A stretch of DNA of 42,277 nucleotides. Source: Eubacterium sp. (GTDB lineage Bacteria; Bacillota; Clostridia; Lachnospirales; Lachnospiraceae). The translations under genes and the position numbers were made by a program. Positions 24,503 to 32,419 of the stretch are shown one piece after another (within the stretch, counting starts at the first letter, position 1; each line of letters begins with the position of its first letter). The stretch spans positions 1-42,277 of the forward strand of contig JAEFAB010000051.1 of NCBI GenBank assembly GCA_016292095.1, read 5' to 3'. Under the pieces are notes generated by a model. That model saw nothing but the letters and a program-made list of their open reading frames with translations. It was not told the origin of the DNA and ran no database searches.

Positions 24503-24964
24503 CTAATATCCTATTTTATCACAAAAAGCTTTAACATCTGATTCATATTTTTTATCCACATGAACATTTAAGAATGAATCTCCGATGTAACATATATAAT
24601 AATACTCATCTTTTACAATAATCTTATAGGATTCATAGTTTTTGGTATCTACGAAGGTAGCTCCTTTACCACCTGATGCTTTTTCGATTCGCTTTTTATT
24701 GCTCTCAAACATTTTCTTTGCACTGGAATCGCTATCAAGTGTGAAAAAGTAAACCTTCCAGCCTTTTTCGTCTACTGCCGATGTGGCTTTTAAAATGCTG
24801 GGATTATCAGAATACTCTTTCACAATATCACTGCATTTTAATCCGCTGCCTTCTGCCTGCGAAATAAAATCCTCAGTCGTGATTGCATCCTTCTTTTCAA
24901 CACATCCGGACATCATCAAAATCATTAATAATAGGGTCCCAAATAATAAAGTTTTTTTCTTCAT
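24503..24964 (-). CDS. Lipoprotein of unknown function, paralogue 1
   Basis: 153 residues with a lipoprotein signal: MKKKTLLFG, a hydrophobic core, then lipobox MMSGC with Cys21. The mature domain of about 130 residues begins with TEDFISQAEGSGL and contains GWKVYFFTLDSDSSAKKMFE and YYYICYIGDSFLNVHV. It aligns with the next lipoprotein upstream, giving a two-member family. GGAGG precedes the ATG. Anchored on the outer face of the membrane; role unknown. Confidence 0.8.
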   Translation of the reverse strand: MKKKTLLFGTLLLMILMMSGCVEKKDAITTEDFISQAEGSGLKCSDIVKEYSDNPSILKATSAVDEKGWKVYFFTLDSDSSAKKMFESNKKRIEKASGGKGATFVDTKNYESYKIIVKDEYYYICYIGDSFLNVHVDKKYESDVKAFCDKIGY

Positions 24965-25096
24965 AGACTGTCCTCCATTCCGTTCATTCTCTTACTAATA
25001 ACAATACATTGTTTTGAGAAAATAATCAAATATAATAACGTTTTTATTTCCAGATTTTTGACAATATTTTTTTGTTTTTTCATCACTTCACAGACA

Positions 25097-25130
25097 ATAA
25101 AAAAGGCAACGACAACCACCTGTCGATGCC
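25097..25130 (-). terminator. Terminator of second lipoprotein gene
   Basis: GGCAACGACA (25105-25114) and TGTCGATGCC (25121-25130) form a stem with one mismatch, followed on the minus strand by a T run. Confidence 0.8.
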
Positions 25131-25140
25131 TCTGTTTTTT

Positions 25141-25593
25141 CTAATATTTTAATGTGCTGACAAACGCCTCAATCTCCTCTTTATCTTCCGGTAACCCTTC
25201 AATGTACAAAACGGAATCTTCTATATAACTAACATAGATATACCGATTTTTATCCTCGAAATATCTCTTACAATAATTTCCTTTTTCAATATTCTTTTCC
25301 ATCTTTTCCGGTGCAACTTCTTTAAAACCTTTGGATTTTTCTTCAAACGTCTTTTTTGCATCTTCCGGTTCGGCATATTTATAAAACGAAACGTTCCATG
25401 ATTTTCCATATACTTCGATTACCGTTTCACTCTCATTTTCGCTCTCTATAATCGGACCTCCCGTATCGCGATTATCTTCTGCAACGGATATAAACTTATC
25501 TACCGAAGATGCATCTTTTTTTAACTGAAAACATCCTGTCAGAAATGCTGCCATCGTAATACAGGTTGCTACTAATGTATATCGTTTCTTCAT
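25141..25593 (-). CDS. Lipoprotein of unknown function, paralogue 2
   Basis: 150 residues, signal MKKRYTLVATCITMAAFLTGC with lipobox FLTGC (Cys21). The mature part resembles the downstream lipoprotein: VDKFISVAED against TEDFISQAEG, SWNVSFYKYAEPEDAKKTFEE against the matching segment, YIYVSYIEDSVLYIE, and a similar end. It has its own terminator, so it is transcribed separately. It is divergent from the aldo/keto reductase gene. Function unknown. Confidence 0.8.
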   Translation of the reverse strand: MKKRYTLVATCITMAAFLTGCFQLKKDASSVDKFISVAEDNRDTGGPIIESENESETVIEVYGKSWNVSFYKYAEPEDAKKTFEEKSKGFKEVAPEKMEKNIEKGNYCKRYFEDKNRYIYVSYIEDSVLYIEGLPEDKEEIEAFVSTLKY

Positions 25594-25738
25594 TGCTTTT
25601 CTCCTTTGTTTCTCTGCCCTATAGGATACTATACTTTTTTGAAAATATCAATTGAGTCAATTGTATTTTTCCACTGTAAGATATAGAATAAAAATCAAAG
25701 AGTATGTTGACGGAATAAATAGATTGGAGGATGAACCA

Positions 25739-26917
25739 ATGCAATATCGAAAAGACAAATACGGGAAGGATATTTCCATTTTAGGCTATGGGTGTATGCG
25801 TTTTTCCCGAAAGGGAATCGGCATCGATTTGGAAAAAGCCGAACAGGAAGTCATGTACGCCATCAACCATGGAGTAAACTATTTGGATACCGCCTATATT
25901 TATCCCGGAAGCGAAGCTGCTGTCGGTGAAATTTTAGAGCGCAATCATTGTCGTGATCAGGTAGCAATCGCAACAAAATTACCACAGTATTTGATTAAAT
26001 CCCGTGCTGCACTGGACAAGTATTTTAACGAGCAGTTGGAACGTCTGAGAACGGATCACATTGATTATTATTTAATGCATATGTTGACAGACATTGCTGC
26101 TTGGGAAAAGTTGAAAGCCTTAGGCATTGAAGATTGGATTTTTCAGAAAAAACAGGAAGGAAAAATCATAAATTTGGGATTCTCGTATCACGGGAACAGC
26201 GATATGTTTTTGAAAATCTTAGACGATTATCCTTGGGACTTTTGCCAGATCCAGTACAACTATCTGGATGAGCACAGCCAGGCCGGAAGAAAAGGTCTGA
26301 TGGCTGCTGCCGAAAAAAATATTCCGGTAATTATTATGGAGCCGTTGCGTGGCGGAAAGCTGGTTGGTCTGATGCCGGATTCCGGCAAGAAACTGATTGC
26401 AAATCATCCAAAACAATGGACTGCTGCCGAATGGGCATTTCGCTGGTTGTGGGATCAGCCACAGGTTACCTGCGTTTTATCCGGAATGAATTCCTTGGAA
26501 ATGGTGGAAGAAAATATTCAAATTGCATCTGAATGCGCAGTGGATGAATTCACCAAGGAAGATTTTGATTTTATTGAGCAGGTCAAAGGAGAAATTAATC
26601 AGAAGACAAAAGTGGGATGTACCGCTTGCGGCTACTGTATGCCATGTCCAAAAGGCATTGATATTCCTACTGCTTTTAAGTGCTACAATCAGATGTATAC
26701 AGAAAATAAAAAATCCGGTCGTTCGGAATATCTTCAGATTGTTGCCTTCCAGAAAGATATGGCTGATTTGGGCGCCTGCATCGAATGTGGAAAGTGTGAA
26801 AATCATTGTCCACAGCATCTCCCGATTCGAAAGCATATTAAAGAAGCAAGAAAGGCACTAACTCCGTTACGATACCGTCTGGCCGTAAAAATTGTCCGTA
26901 AATTCAAATTTTGGTAG
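25739..26917 (+). CDS. Aldo/keto reductase with C-terminal ferredoxin-like domain
   Basis: 392 residues (COG1453-like). The TIM-barrel N-terminal part keeps the reductase tetrad D50, Y55, K80 and H114 (YLDTAYIYPG, IATKLP, YLMHML). The C-terminus adds two cysteine clusters, CTACGYCMPCPKG and CIECGKCENHCPQH, for [4Fe-4S] centres, suggesting electron supply from ferredoxin or transfer to another partner. The frame opens at 25652, but the ATG at 25739 has GGAGG 8 bases upstream and starts at the usual family beginning. Single gene ending in a strong bidirectional terminator. Substrate unknown. Confidence 0.93.
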   Translation: MQYRKDKYGKDISILGYGCMRFSRKGIGIDLEKAEQEVMYAINHGVNYLDTAYIYPGSEAAVGEILERNHCRDQVAIATKLPQYLIKSRAALDKYFNEQLERLRTDHIDYYLMHMLTDIAAWEKLKALGIEDWIFQKKQEGKIINLGFSYHGNSDMFLKILDDYPWDFCQIQYNYLDEHSQAGRKGLMAAAEKNIPVIIMEPLRGGKLVGLMPDSGKKLIANHPKQWTAAEWAFRWLWDQPQVTCVLSGMNSLEMVEENIQIASECAVDEFTKEDFDFIEQVKGEINQKTKVGCTACGYCMPCPKGIDIPTAFKCYNQMYTENKKSGRSEYLQIVAFQKDMADLGACIECGKCENHCPQHLPIRKHIKEARKALTPLRYRLAVKIVRKFKFW

Positions 26918-26927
26918 TCCGAGGCAT

Positions 26928-26970
26928 AAAAATAAGCAAGCGTTTTTTATGAGCGCTTGCTTATTTTTTT
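26928..26970. terminator. Bidirectional terminator
   Basis: ATAAGCAAGCG (26932-26942) and CGCTTGCTTAT (26954-26964) pair perfectly with flanking A and T runs, serving the convergent reductase and SGNH hydrolase genes. Confidence 0.88.
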
Positions 26971-26973
26971 TAT

Positions 26974-28491
26974 TTATTTTTCTGTCAAATAATCCTTCAG
27001 CTTTTCTTCAAACTTTGGTGTCCACCATTTCACGTATCCTTCTTTGGTCGGATGAATTTGGTCTTTCATATATGTTTTATACTTTGCAGTTCCCAAAACA
27101 CTACTCATCTGGGCATCTCCCCACAAATCAACCAATCCAATTTCCCATTTTTCCACAACCTTGTACAATGCCTGTACCATAGCTCCGTAAGGTGCACTGT
27201 CGTATTTTGTTCCGGTATAGAAAACAACCGGACAATGCCATGTTTCTCTGGCATAGGCAATAATTGTTTCCATGGCTCCAATTACTGTTTTGTCATCAAA
27301 ATCTTTCATTAACATGCTCTCGGAAAGTGCCCCCAGCGGCTTATTCTGTGAAGCATCATTGGTTGACAACTGTACCACCAGCAAGTCAATCTTCGTATCC
27401 GGGTGGATATCTCGTTTCATTCGCGCCACATATGAGGTTGCATCTTCATTTACCAGAGTTGTTCCGGAAATTGCATATTTGTAACAGGTCGTATTCTTAT
27501 GACGATCCTGAATTGCATCTGCCATAGAGTATCCGTCAGAACCATAACCGTAAGTTACAGAGGAGCCAAGCCATACAATATTTTTACCGGACAAAACATC
27601 TGACGGGTCTGTGCTTTCATTTTTAATACTTCCGCCTTGATAACCTACTGCTACCTTTGTTCCCGCCTTATAAAGAGACATATTTCCAATCATTGGAAGA
27701 TTGGATGTGATTTTCTTTCCAACAATTTTTGAAAATCCCGGATTTCCGAGAACGGTAATGGTATCACCGCTTTTTAATGTTAATTCTTTTCCCATCAGAA
27801 ATCTTCCAAAGGAAAGGTCTGTTCCTTTCTTGATTCCTGCCGGAATGCAATAATGCTCTTTTCCGTTAACGGTAATAGAATACATGGATTCGCCGGCAAC
27901 ATAACTTGCCTTTCCGATTTCCAGGTAAACATCAAAAGTTCCGTCGATTCCTGAAGGAACCGTGTAGGTTGCTCCTGCTTCTGTTACCATTCCGGAAATC
28001 AGCCCCAGAGTCTTATCATAAACGGGAGTCTTGTATATCCCTTTTTCGCCGCCTCTCGTCAGTTTAGCAGAAGATGCTTTTAAAACTGCATCCGCCTTGG
28101 AATCATCTACTCTTTGAACCTTTGGTCCTGCTTTTTTCTGAACTTTAACAGTCAGTTTCAGCTTCTTGGTAGTGCTCTTGTTCGCTACTTTCAATTTCAA
28201 AGTTACCGTTACTTTTGCAGTTCCCTTTTTCAATCCCTTCACTTTGAATTTTGTTTTTGACACTTTGCTGACTTTAACAATTTTCTTTGATGAAGTCTTA
28301 AACTTTATCTGTTTAATTTTCTTTGCCTGAATGTTTTTTACGGAAATCTTTTTTGTACTTCCAACGGTAACCTTTACGGTCTTTTTCGACAATTTCACCG
28401 TTTTTGCATAAGTTTTATTGGAGACTCCTATACTCAATGCCATAATCATGATGGCAATCACCAGTTTTGCCACGTAATTCTTTTTTCCCAT
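26974..28491 (-). CDS. Secreted SGNH/GDSL hydrolase with Lys-rich Ig-like domain
   Basis: 505 residues. The signal peptide ends about at KTYA. Residues 30-125 form a very basic bacterial Ig-like domain (TVKVTVGSTKKISVKNI), a likely wall-retention module. A middle beta-rich domain follows, then a C-terminal SGNH esterase: block I WLGSSVTYGYG with the nucleophilic Ser, block III QLSTNDAS, block V DQIHPTKEG with the Asp-His pair. Probably deacylates extracellular glycans. The frame opens at a TTG (28515), but the ATG at 28491 before the signal peptide is preferred; AGGAGG lies somewhat far upstream (12-13 bases) and a closer AAGGA is also present. Convergent with the reductase gene. Confidence 0.88.
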   Translation of the reverse strand: MGKKNYVAKLVIAIMIMALSIGVSNKTYAKTVKLSKKTVKVTVGSTKKISVKNIQAKKIKQIKFKTSSKKIVKVSKVSKTKFKVKGLKKGTAKVTVTLKLKVANKSTTKKLKLTVKVQKKAGPKVQRVDDSKADAVLKASSAKLTRGGEKGIYKTPVYDKTLGLISGMVTEAGATYTVPSGIDGTFDVYLEIGKASYVAGESMYSITVNGKEHYCIPAGIKKGTDLSFGRFLMGKELTLKSGDTITVLGNPGFSKIVGKKITSNLPMIGNMSLYKAGTKVAVGYQGGSIKNESTDPSDVLSGKNIVWLGSSVTYGYGSDGYSMADAIQDRHKNTTCYKYAISGTTLVNEDATSYVARMKRDIHPDTKIDLLVVQLSTNDASQNKPLGALSESMLMKDFDDKTVIGAMETIIAYARETWHCPVVFYTGTKYDSAPYGAMVQALYKVVEKWEIGLVDLWGDAQMSSVLGTAKYKTYMKDQIHPTKEGYVKWWTPKFEEKLKDYLTEK

Positions 28492-28657
28492 ATTCCTTTC
28501 AATCCTCCTGAACAATATTTATTCTGTTTCATACTACCATAGTTTTTCCTTGTAAAAAAGTCATTTTTTTTGTATGATTGATGGTAGAGATTTTGATGAG
28601 AACGTGAAGAAATATCCCATATCCGTTTTTACGGATTTGAGAACAAAAGGAGACCGA

Positions 28658-29443
28658 ATGAATTACAGAATTTATGATAACCATTCCACAGAATGGGTTT
28701 TATTAATCCACGGATTAGGGGGAAGTATTGATACTTGGAAATATCAGATTGAAGACTTGAAAAAATACAATATTATTGCAGTTGACCTGGAAGGTCATGG
28801 TGGTTCTGCCTTCGACAGACACAAGCACTTACTATCCAGAACTGCCACCAGTATTTATAATATTTTGGAAGAAGAACAGATTGAACAGGTTCATATTATT
28901 TCTATGTCCCTGGGAACAATTGTTGCTTTGGAATTTACATATCTGTATCGGGAAAAAGTAAAATCAATTATTCTTGCCGGTTGCGTTGTTAACTTACACA
29001 TTGGCTATAAGACCTTACTTACTTTTGTGGAAGGTTTTAAATACATCATTCCCAAAAGATTTTTTTATCCAATGTTTGCCAACCTGATGATGCCGCGAAA
29101 AAATCACAAAAAATCCAGAGATTTCTTTATTAAAGAATCTTTAAAAATGAAATCTGTTGCTTTTAGAAAGTGGCTCGGCGAATACTTCAGGACACAGTTT
29201 AAATTAAAAAACTACATCAATGTTATCAAAGAGAATAAGTTACCGGTATTTTTAATCTCCGGTAAAGAAGACTACTTCTTTGTTCACAGTGCAAAACGAA
29301 CACAGAAAAAAATCAATGAAGCAACATTACAATTCATTGAAAAATGCGGTCATGTTTGCAGCATTGAACAGTATAAAATCTTTAATGATTTAGTGATTAA
29401 TTTTTTGAACGAATTAACGTTAAAAGAAAAAGCAAATGCTTAA
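28658..29443 (+). CDS. Alpha/beta hydrolase
   Basis: 261 residues. The oxyanion-hole segment LLIHGLGGSIDTW is at 16-28, the nucleophile elbow ISMSLGT gives Ser84, and the acid and base lie in SGKEDYFF and KCGHVCS. No secretion signal. AAAGGAG sits 7 bases before the ATG at 28658; the frame opening at 28574 has no ribosome site. Likely an esterase or lipase-type enzyme; the substrate cannot be inferred. Single gene with a clear terminator. Confidence 0.88.
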   Translation: MNYRIYDNHSTEWVLLIHGLGGSIDTWKYQIEDLKKYNIIAVDLEGHGGSAFDRHKHLLSRTATSIYNILEEEQIEQVHIISMSLGTIVALEFTYLYREKVKSIILAGCVVNLHIGYKTLLTFVEGFKYIIPKRFFYPMFANLMMPRKNHKKSRDFFIKESLKMKSVAFRKWLGEYFRTQFKLKNYINVIKENKLPVFLISGKEDYFFVHSAKRTQKKINEATLQFIEKCGHVCSIEQYKIFNDLVINFLNELTLKEKANA

Positions 29444-29457
29444 ATATCATAACGAAC

Positions 29458-29500
29458 AAAAAGCCATAGGAGAACAATCCTCTCCTATGGCTTTCATTTT
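29458..29500. terminator. Bidirectional terminator
   Basis: AAAGCCATAGGAGA (29460-29473) and TCTCCTATGGCTTT (29481-29494) form a perfect 14-bp stem, followed by CATTTTT on the plus strand. Confidence 0.88.
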
Positions 29501-29519
29501 TCTGTGAATTTATTATTCG

Positions 29520-29993
29520 CTATTGGATAATCTCTACCACTTCACCAATGTACATATCATGGGCATCATTATCCGCGTAGAACTGTGTTCTAATTTCGTC
29601 AGACATTAAATCCATATCCAGTCTCTGCATAAATAATTTTTTGCACACCAATGTTATTTCTGCTTCTTCAAAAGTAACTCCGTTTTCCAATATTTTTGCA
29701 TTGAGACCGGAGCCATTCATCTTATCCATATCACGTCCTGATTTTGTTCCTAAAACGCCTAATACTTCTTTATATTTTGCCGGATAAAAACTAAGGGTGA
29801 AATATTCTCCCTGATCCAGAAACTCATGAGTGTATCTTGATTCTCTCACATAAGCTGTAACAACCGGTTTGTTCCACAAGGTTCCCATTCCGCCCCAACT
29901 GATAGTCATGGTGTTAAATTTCTCTTTATTTCCTGCAGTCAATAAAGCCCATTCACTATTTAACTTATTAAAAATATCTACATTAAATTCCAT
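29520..29993 (-). CDS. Flavin reductase-like FMN-binding protein
   Basis: 157 residues of the flavin reductase-like (PF01613) family, split-barrel FMN binders. Typical segments: WALLTAGNKEKFNTMTISWGGMGTLWNKPV, which forms the FMN site, VRESRYTHEFLD and YFTLSFYP. ATG at 29993 has AAAGGAG 8 bases upstream; the longer frame to 30050 is not supported. Single gene. The electron donor and acceptor are unknown. Confidence 0.9.
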   Translation of the reverse strand: MEFNVDIFNKLNSEWALLTAGNKEKFNTMTISWGGMGTLWNKPVVTAYVRESRYTHEFLDQGEYFTLSFYPAKYKEVLGVLGTKSGRDMDKMNGSGLNAKILENGVTFEEAEITLVCKKLFMQRLDMDLMSDEIRTQFYADNDAHDMYIGEVVEIIQ

Positions 29994-30059
29994 TTTTTTT
30001 TCTCCTTTAGTCCGATTTCTTTCACACAAGATTGTACCATCATATTCCAAGAATGAAAA

Positions 30060-30074
30060 GTTTAACGTAAAAAC
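30060..30074. promoter_or_regulatory. Weak LacI-operator-like site
   Basis: GTTTAACGTAAAAAC resembles the TTTAACGTT elements at 35.1 and 39.8 kb but breaks the central symmetry. It lies upstream of the flavin reductase-like gene's probable TACAAT -10 box. Possibly chance in AT-rich DNA. Confidence 0.25.
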
Positions 30075-30100
30075 TACCCGGTAATGATACCGAGTAGTTT
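30066..30100 (-). terminator. Terminator of the glucanase operon
   Basis: AAACTACCCGGT (30071-30082) and ACCGAGTAGTTT (30089-30100) pair over 12 bases with one wobble. TT runs follow on the minus strand, 13 bases after the last gene of the operon. Confidence 0.82.
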
Positions 30101-30112
30101 CATATTTCTGTA

Positions 30113-32350
30113 TTATTTTATTTTCACCCGTTTTACTTTAGACCATTCTCCCCAGGTTTTCACTTTATTGTTCTTTTTGAATGCACGGGCCTTCACATAA
30201 AGAACTTTCGCCTTTACAAGTTTCTTTCCCGAAACCTCAAAGCGGTATTTGGAAAAACACTTTGTAATCGTCTTTGCTTTCTTAAATTTCCTGTTGGAAG
30301 ATATTTTTACCTGATAACCGCTGGCTCCGGAAATTTTCTTTAATGCCACCTTCGCGCTCTTGGCTTTCCGGTTCTTCTTTTTTATTTTTTTCACAACGGT
30401 TCTTCCTACTTTACATACAATCGGTTTCGTTGTAGTTTCCGCCGGAGTCATTCCCTTTACCGGAGCACTGATGACCTTATTGATTCCTGTTGGAATAACT
30501 ACTTTATAATCATTTCCCCGGTTCACTTCATTGGCAAATGTACTTTGAATACGACTTCCGTAAATCACATCGCCATATGGACAATTCGCATAGGTCAGTC
30601 CGTTATAGCGAATGCATTTTGTTGTGTTTTTATATTCGTACTTGATTACCGCTCCCGGATTATCACCGGAAGTCTGCTGTCCGTCCACACCGCATCCTAA
30701 AACAGAAGTATTATTGAAAACAATACCGGATGGGCTGTTAGAGATTTTAATCGCATCATGCTGTGCATTGTAAATATAGGTATTGTTAAACGTAATATTT
30801 TTTACTGCTCCTGAAATATCAATGGCCCCCAAAGGACTGTTCCAGGAATCAGATGCTGTTCCTGAACGGACAATGATATTGTTGGAAATTTCAATTCCTG
30901 TGTTTTTCGTATATTTATATCCATCGAAATTCGTATTCAAATGGATTCCTGACGCCATAAAGGTGTCGGCAATATAGTTGTTGTATACCTTATGCCCGTT
31001 TCCGCCGTATATGGCAATCGCACCTGCTCTCCAGATAAAATCAATGGTGTTATAGCAAAAGACATTATTTGACTCATCTTTTGCGCTTAAATAACTGTTA
31101 TTCCACATTGCAAGTCCATCATCTCCGTTGTTTCGAATAGAACAGTTGTATACCGTTGCGTTACTGGTTCCCTGACAGAAATTCACACCGTCAGCTAAAT
31201 TGTTGCGAATTCTGCAATTTGCAATTACCAATCCATCGGAATATTCCACCGGACTTGAATAATCTGCCAACCAGAATCCACATTCAAAATGTTCTTCCCA
31301 AACATCATGAATATAACACTGATTCCAAACATCTTTGAAACACTTATAATTAGCATTCTGATTATAGCGTGATCGAAGGCTGGAATTAATATACATATGA
31401 CAAAACTCTACATTTTTGGCACTGTTTCCGGAAATTCCACCTCTGCCGCTTGCAGAACTGGTGAATTGGATTTTTGTATGCCATACCCCGGCTCCGGTAA
31501 TCTTAATATCCGATGCATTGATGTTCCAAACCTGACCGATTCGATAAGTCCCCTCAGGAATATAGACATCTTTTCCGTCTTTCTTTGCCTGGGTAATACA
31601 TTTCGATATGGCACCATAATCATCATACTGGTCTGAACCGTCTGCACCGTAATCTGCGATGGAATAAGCGTTCACAGGTTTCTTAATTGCAGCCGGTACC
31701 TCTTCAATTTCAAGAAAATCCACGCCATATTCCAAAGAGTCCTTTCCGGAGTGCTGAATTCGAATAGTATCCCCTTTCTTTAACGGCTGATTCAATTTGA
31801 AATGTACTTCATCAAAGGCAAAGCAAGGAGTTGCTCCGGATACCGGCGTATCCTTTGGACTTCCTGATGGGTTTACCGAAGGATTTGGTGCTTCGAAATA
31901 CTGCCACATAAAGTAAGAAGTCAGTTCTACGGTCTGCACCTTTTTTCCGTTCACATAAACATCAACCGATCCCTGCTGTCCCATTCCGTCACTACTGTCC
32001 GGCATGGTAAATCGCATCGTTACTCCTGCCCCGCCGGTATTAACGGTCCACTGTGCATAAGCACCTTTCTTCGGTAATCGCACATAGGACTGTTCCGATG
32101 CCTGTGAGGCAATGTTGTTCTTTTCAAACTTTGCGGAAACTGCCAGCTTTGCTTCATTTCCCAAGGTTGCCGCCTTAGAATCATATCTTGTGTAAGGCAT
32201 TGTAGCACCGATTTTTTCCACTGCTGCATTTGCTTCCGGGATAGCGACTTGATCTGATGCACAGACTTTCGAAATTCCGGTCTCCATAAATGTTCCTCCC
32301 ATAATCAATGTTGTCGCCACTGTACAGACAATCACTTTCTTCCAATTCAT
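30113..32350 (-). CDS. Secreted beta-helix glycoside hydrolase, probable GH87 alpha-1,3-glucanase
   Basis: 745 residues. The signal peptide ends near VCAS (31). Residues 40-215 form a CBM6/35-like beta-sandwich (GSVDVYVNGKKV, YGVDFLEIEEV). Residues 228-620 are a right-handed parallel beta-helix opening with IADYGADGSDQYDDYGAI and TGAGVWHTKIQF. D387 (NNLADGVNF), D410 and D411 (NNGDDGLAMW) sit at offsets 0/+23/+24, the spacing I recall for the catalytic Asp triad of GH87 alpha-1,3-glucanases (mutanases). A Thr-rich linker leads to a strongly basic Fn3-like C-terminal domain (665-745), shared with the upstream protein and probably binding the cell wall. Last gene of the three-gene operon. Family assignment is from motifs and context only. 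Confidence 0.72.
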   Translation of the reverse strand: MNWKKVIVCTVATTLIMGGTFMETGISKVCASDQVAIPEANAAVEKIGATMPYTRYDSKAATLGNEAKLAVSAKFEKNNIASQASEQSYVRLPKKGAYAQWTVNTGGAGVTMRFTMPDSSDGMGQQGSVDVYVNGKKVQTVELTSYFMWQYFEAPNPSVNPSGSPKDTPVSGATPCFAFDEVHFKLNQPLKKGDTIRIQHSGKDSLEYGVDFLEIEEVPAAIKKPVNAYSIADYGADGSDQYDDYGAISKCITQAKKDGKDVYIPEGTYRIGQVWNINASDIKITGAGVWHTKIQFTSSASGRGGISGNSAKNVEFCHMYINSSLRSRYNQNANYKCFKDVWNQCYIHDVWEEHFECGFWLADYSSPVEYSDGLVIANCRIRNNLADGVNFCQGTSNATVYNCSIRNNGDDGLAMWNNSYLSAKDESNNVFCYNTIDFIWRAGAIAIYGGNGHKVYNNYIADTFMASGIHLNTNFDGYKYTKNTGIEISNNIIVRSGTASDSWNSPLGAIDISGAVKNITFNNTYIYNAQHDAIKISNSPSGIVFNNTSVLGCGVDGQQTSGDNPGAVIKYEYKNTTKCIRYNGLTYANCPYGDVIYGSRIQSTFANEVNRGNDYKVVIPTGINKVISAPVKGMTPAETTTKPIVCKVGRTVVKKIKKKNRKAKSAKVALKKISGASGYQVKISSNRKFKKAKTITKCFSKYRFEVSGKKLVKAKVLYVKARAFKKNNKVKTWGEWSKVKRVKIK

Positions 32351-32374
32351 TTTTCTTCCTTCCTCATAAGTGCC

Positions 32375-32412
32375 AATAAGATGGCAGCCACATTGTGAAC
32401 CGCCACCTTATT
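32375..32412 (-). other. Intercistronic stem-loop
   Basis: Minus strand AATAAGGTGGC and GCCATCTTATT pair over 11 bases with one wobble, between the 607-residue gene and the glucanase gene. No U-tract. Such stems often protect upstream mRNA, so the binding proteins may be made in larger amounts than the enzyme. Confidence 0.5.
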
Positions 32413-32419
32413 AAAAACA

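Noticed and set aside
29410-29424. TTAACGTTAA, matching the LacI operator core
   Set aside because: It lies inside the 3' end of the alpha/beta hydrolase coding region, far from a promoter; probably chance in AT-rich coding DNA.
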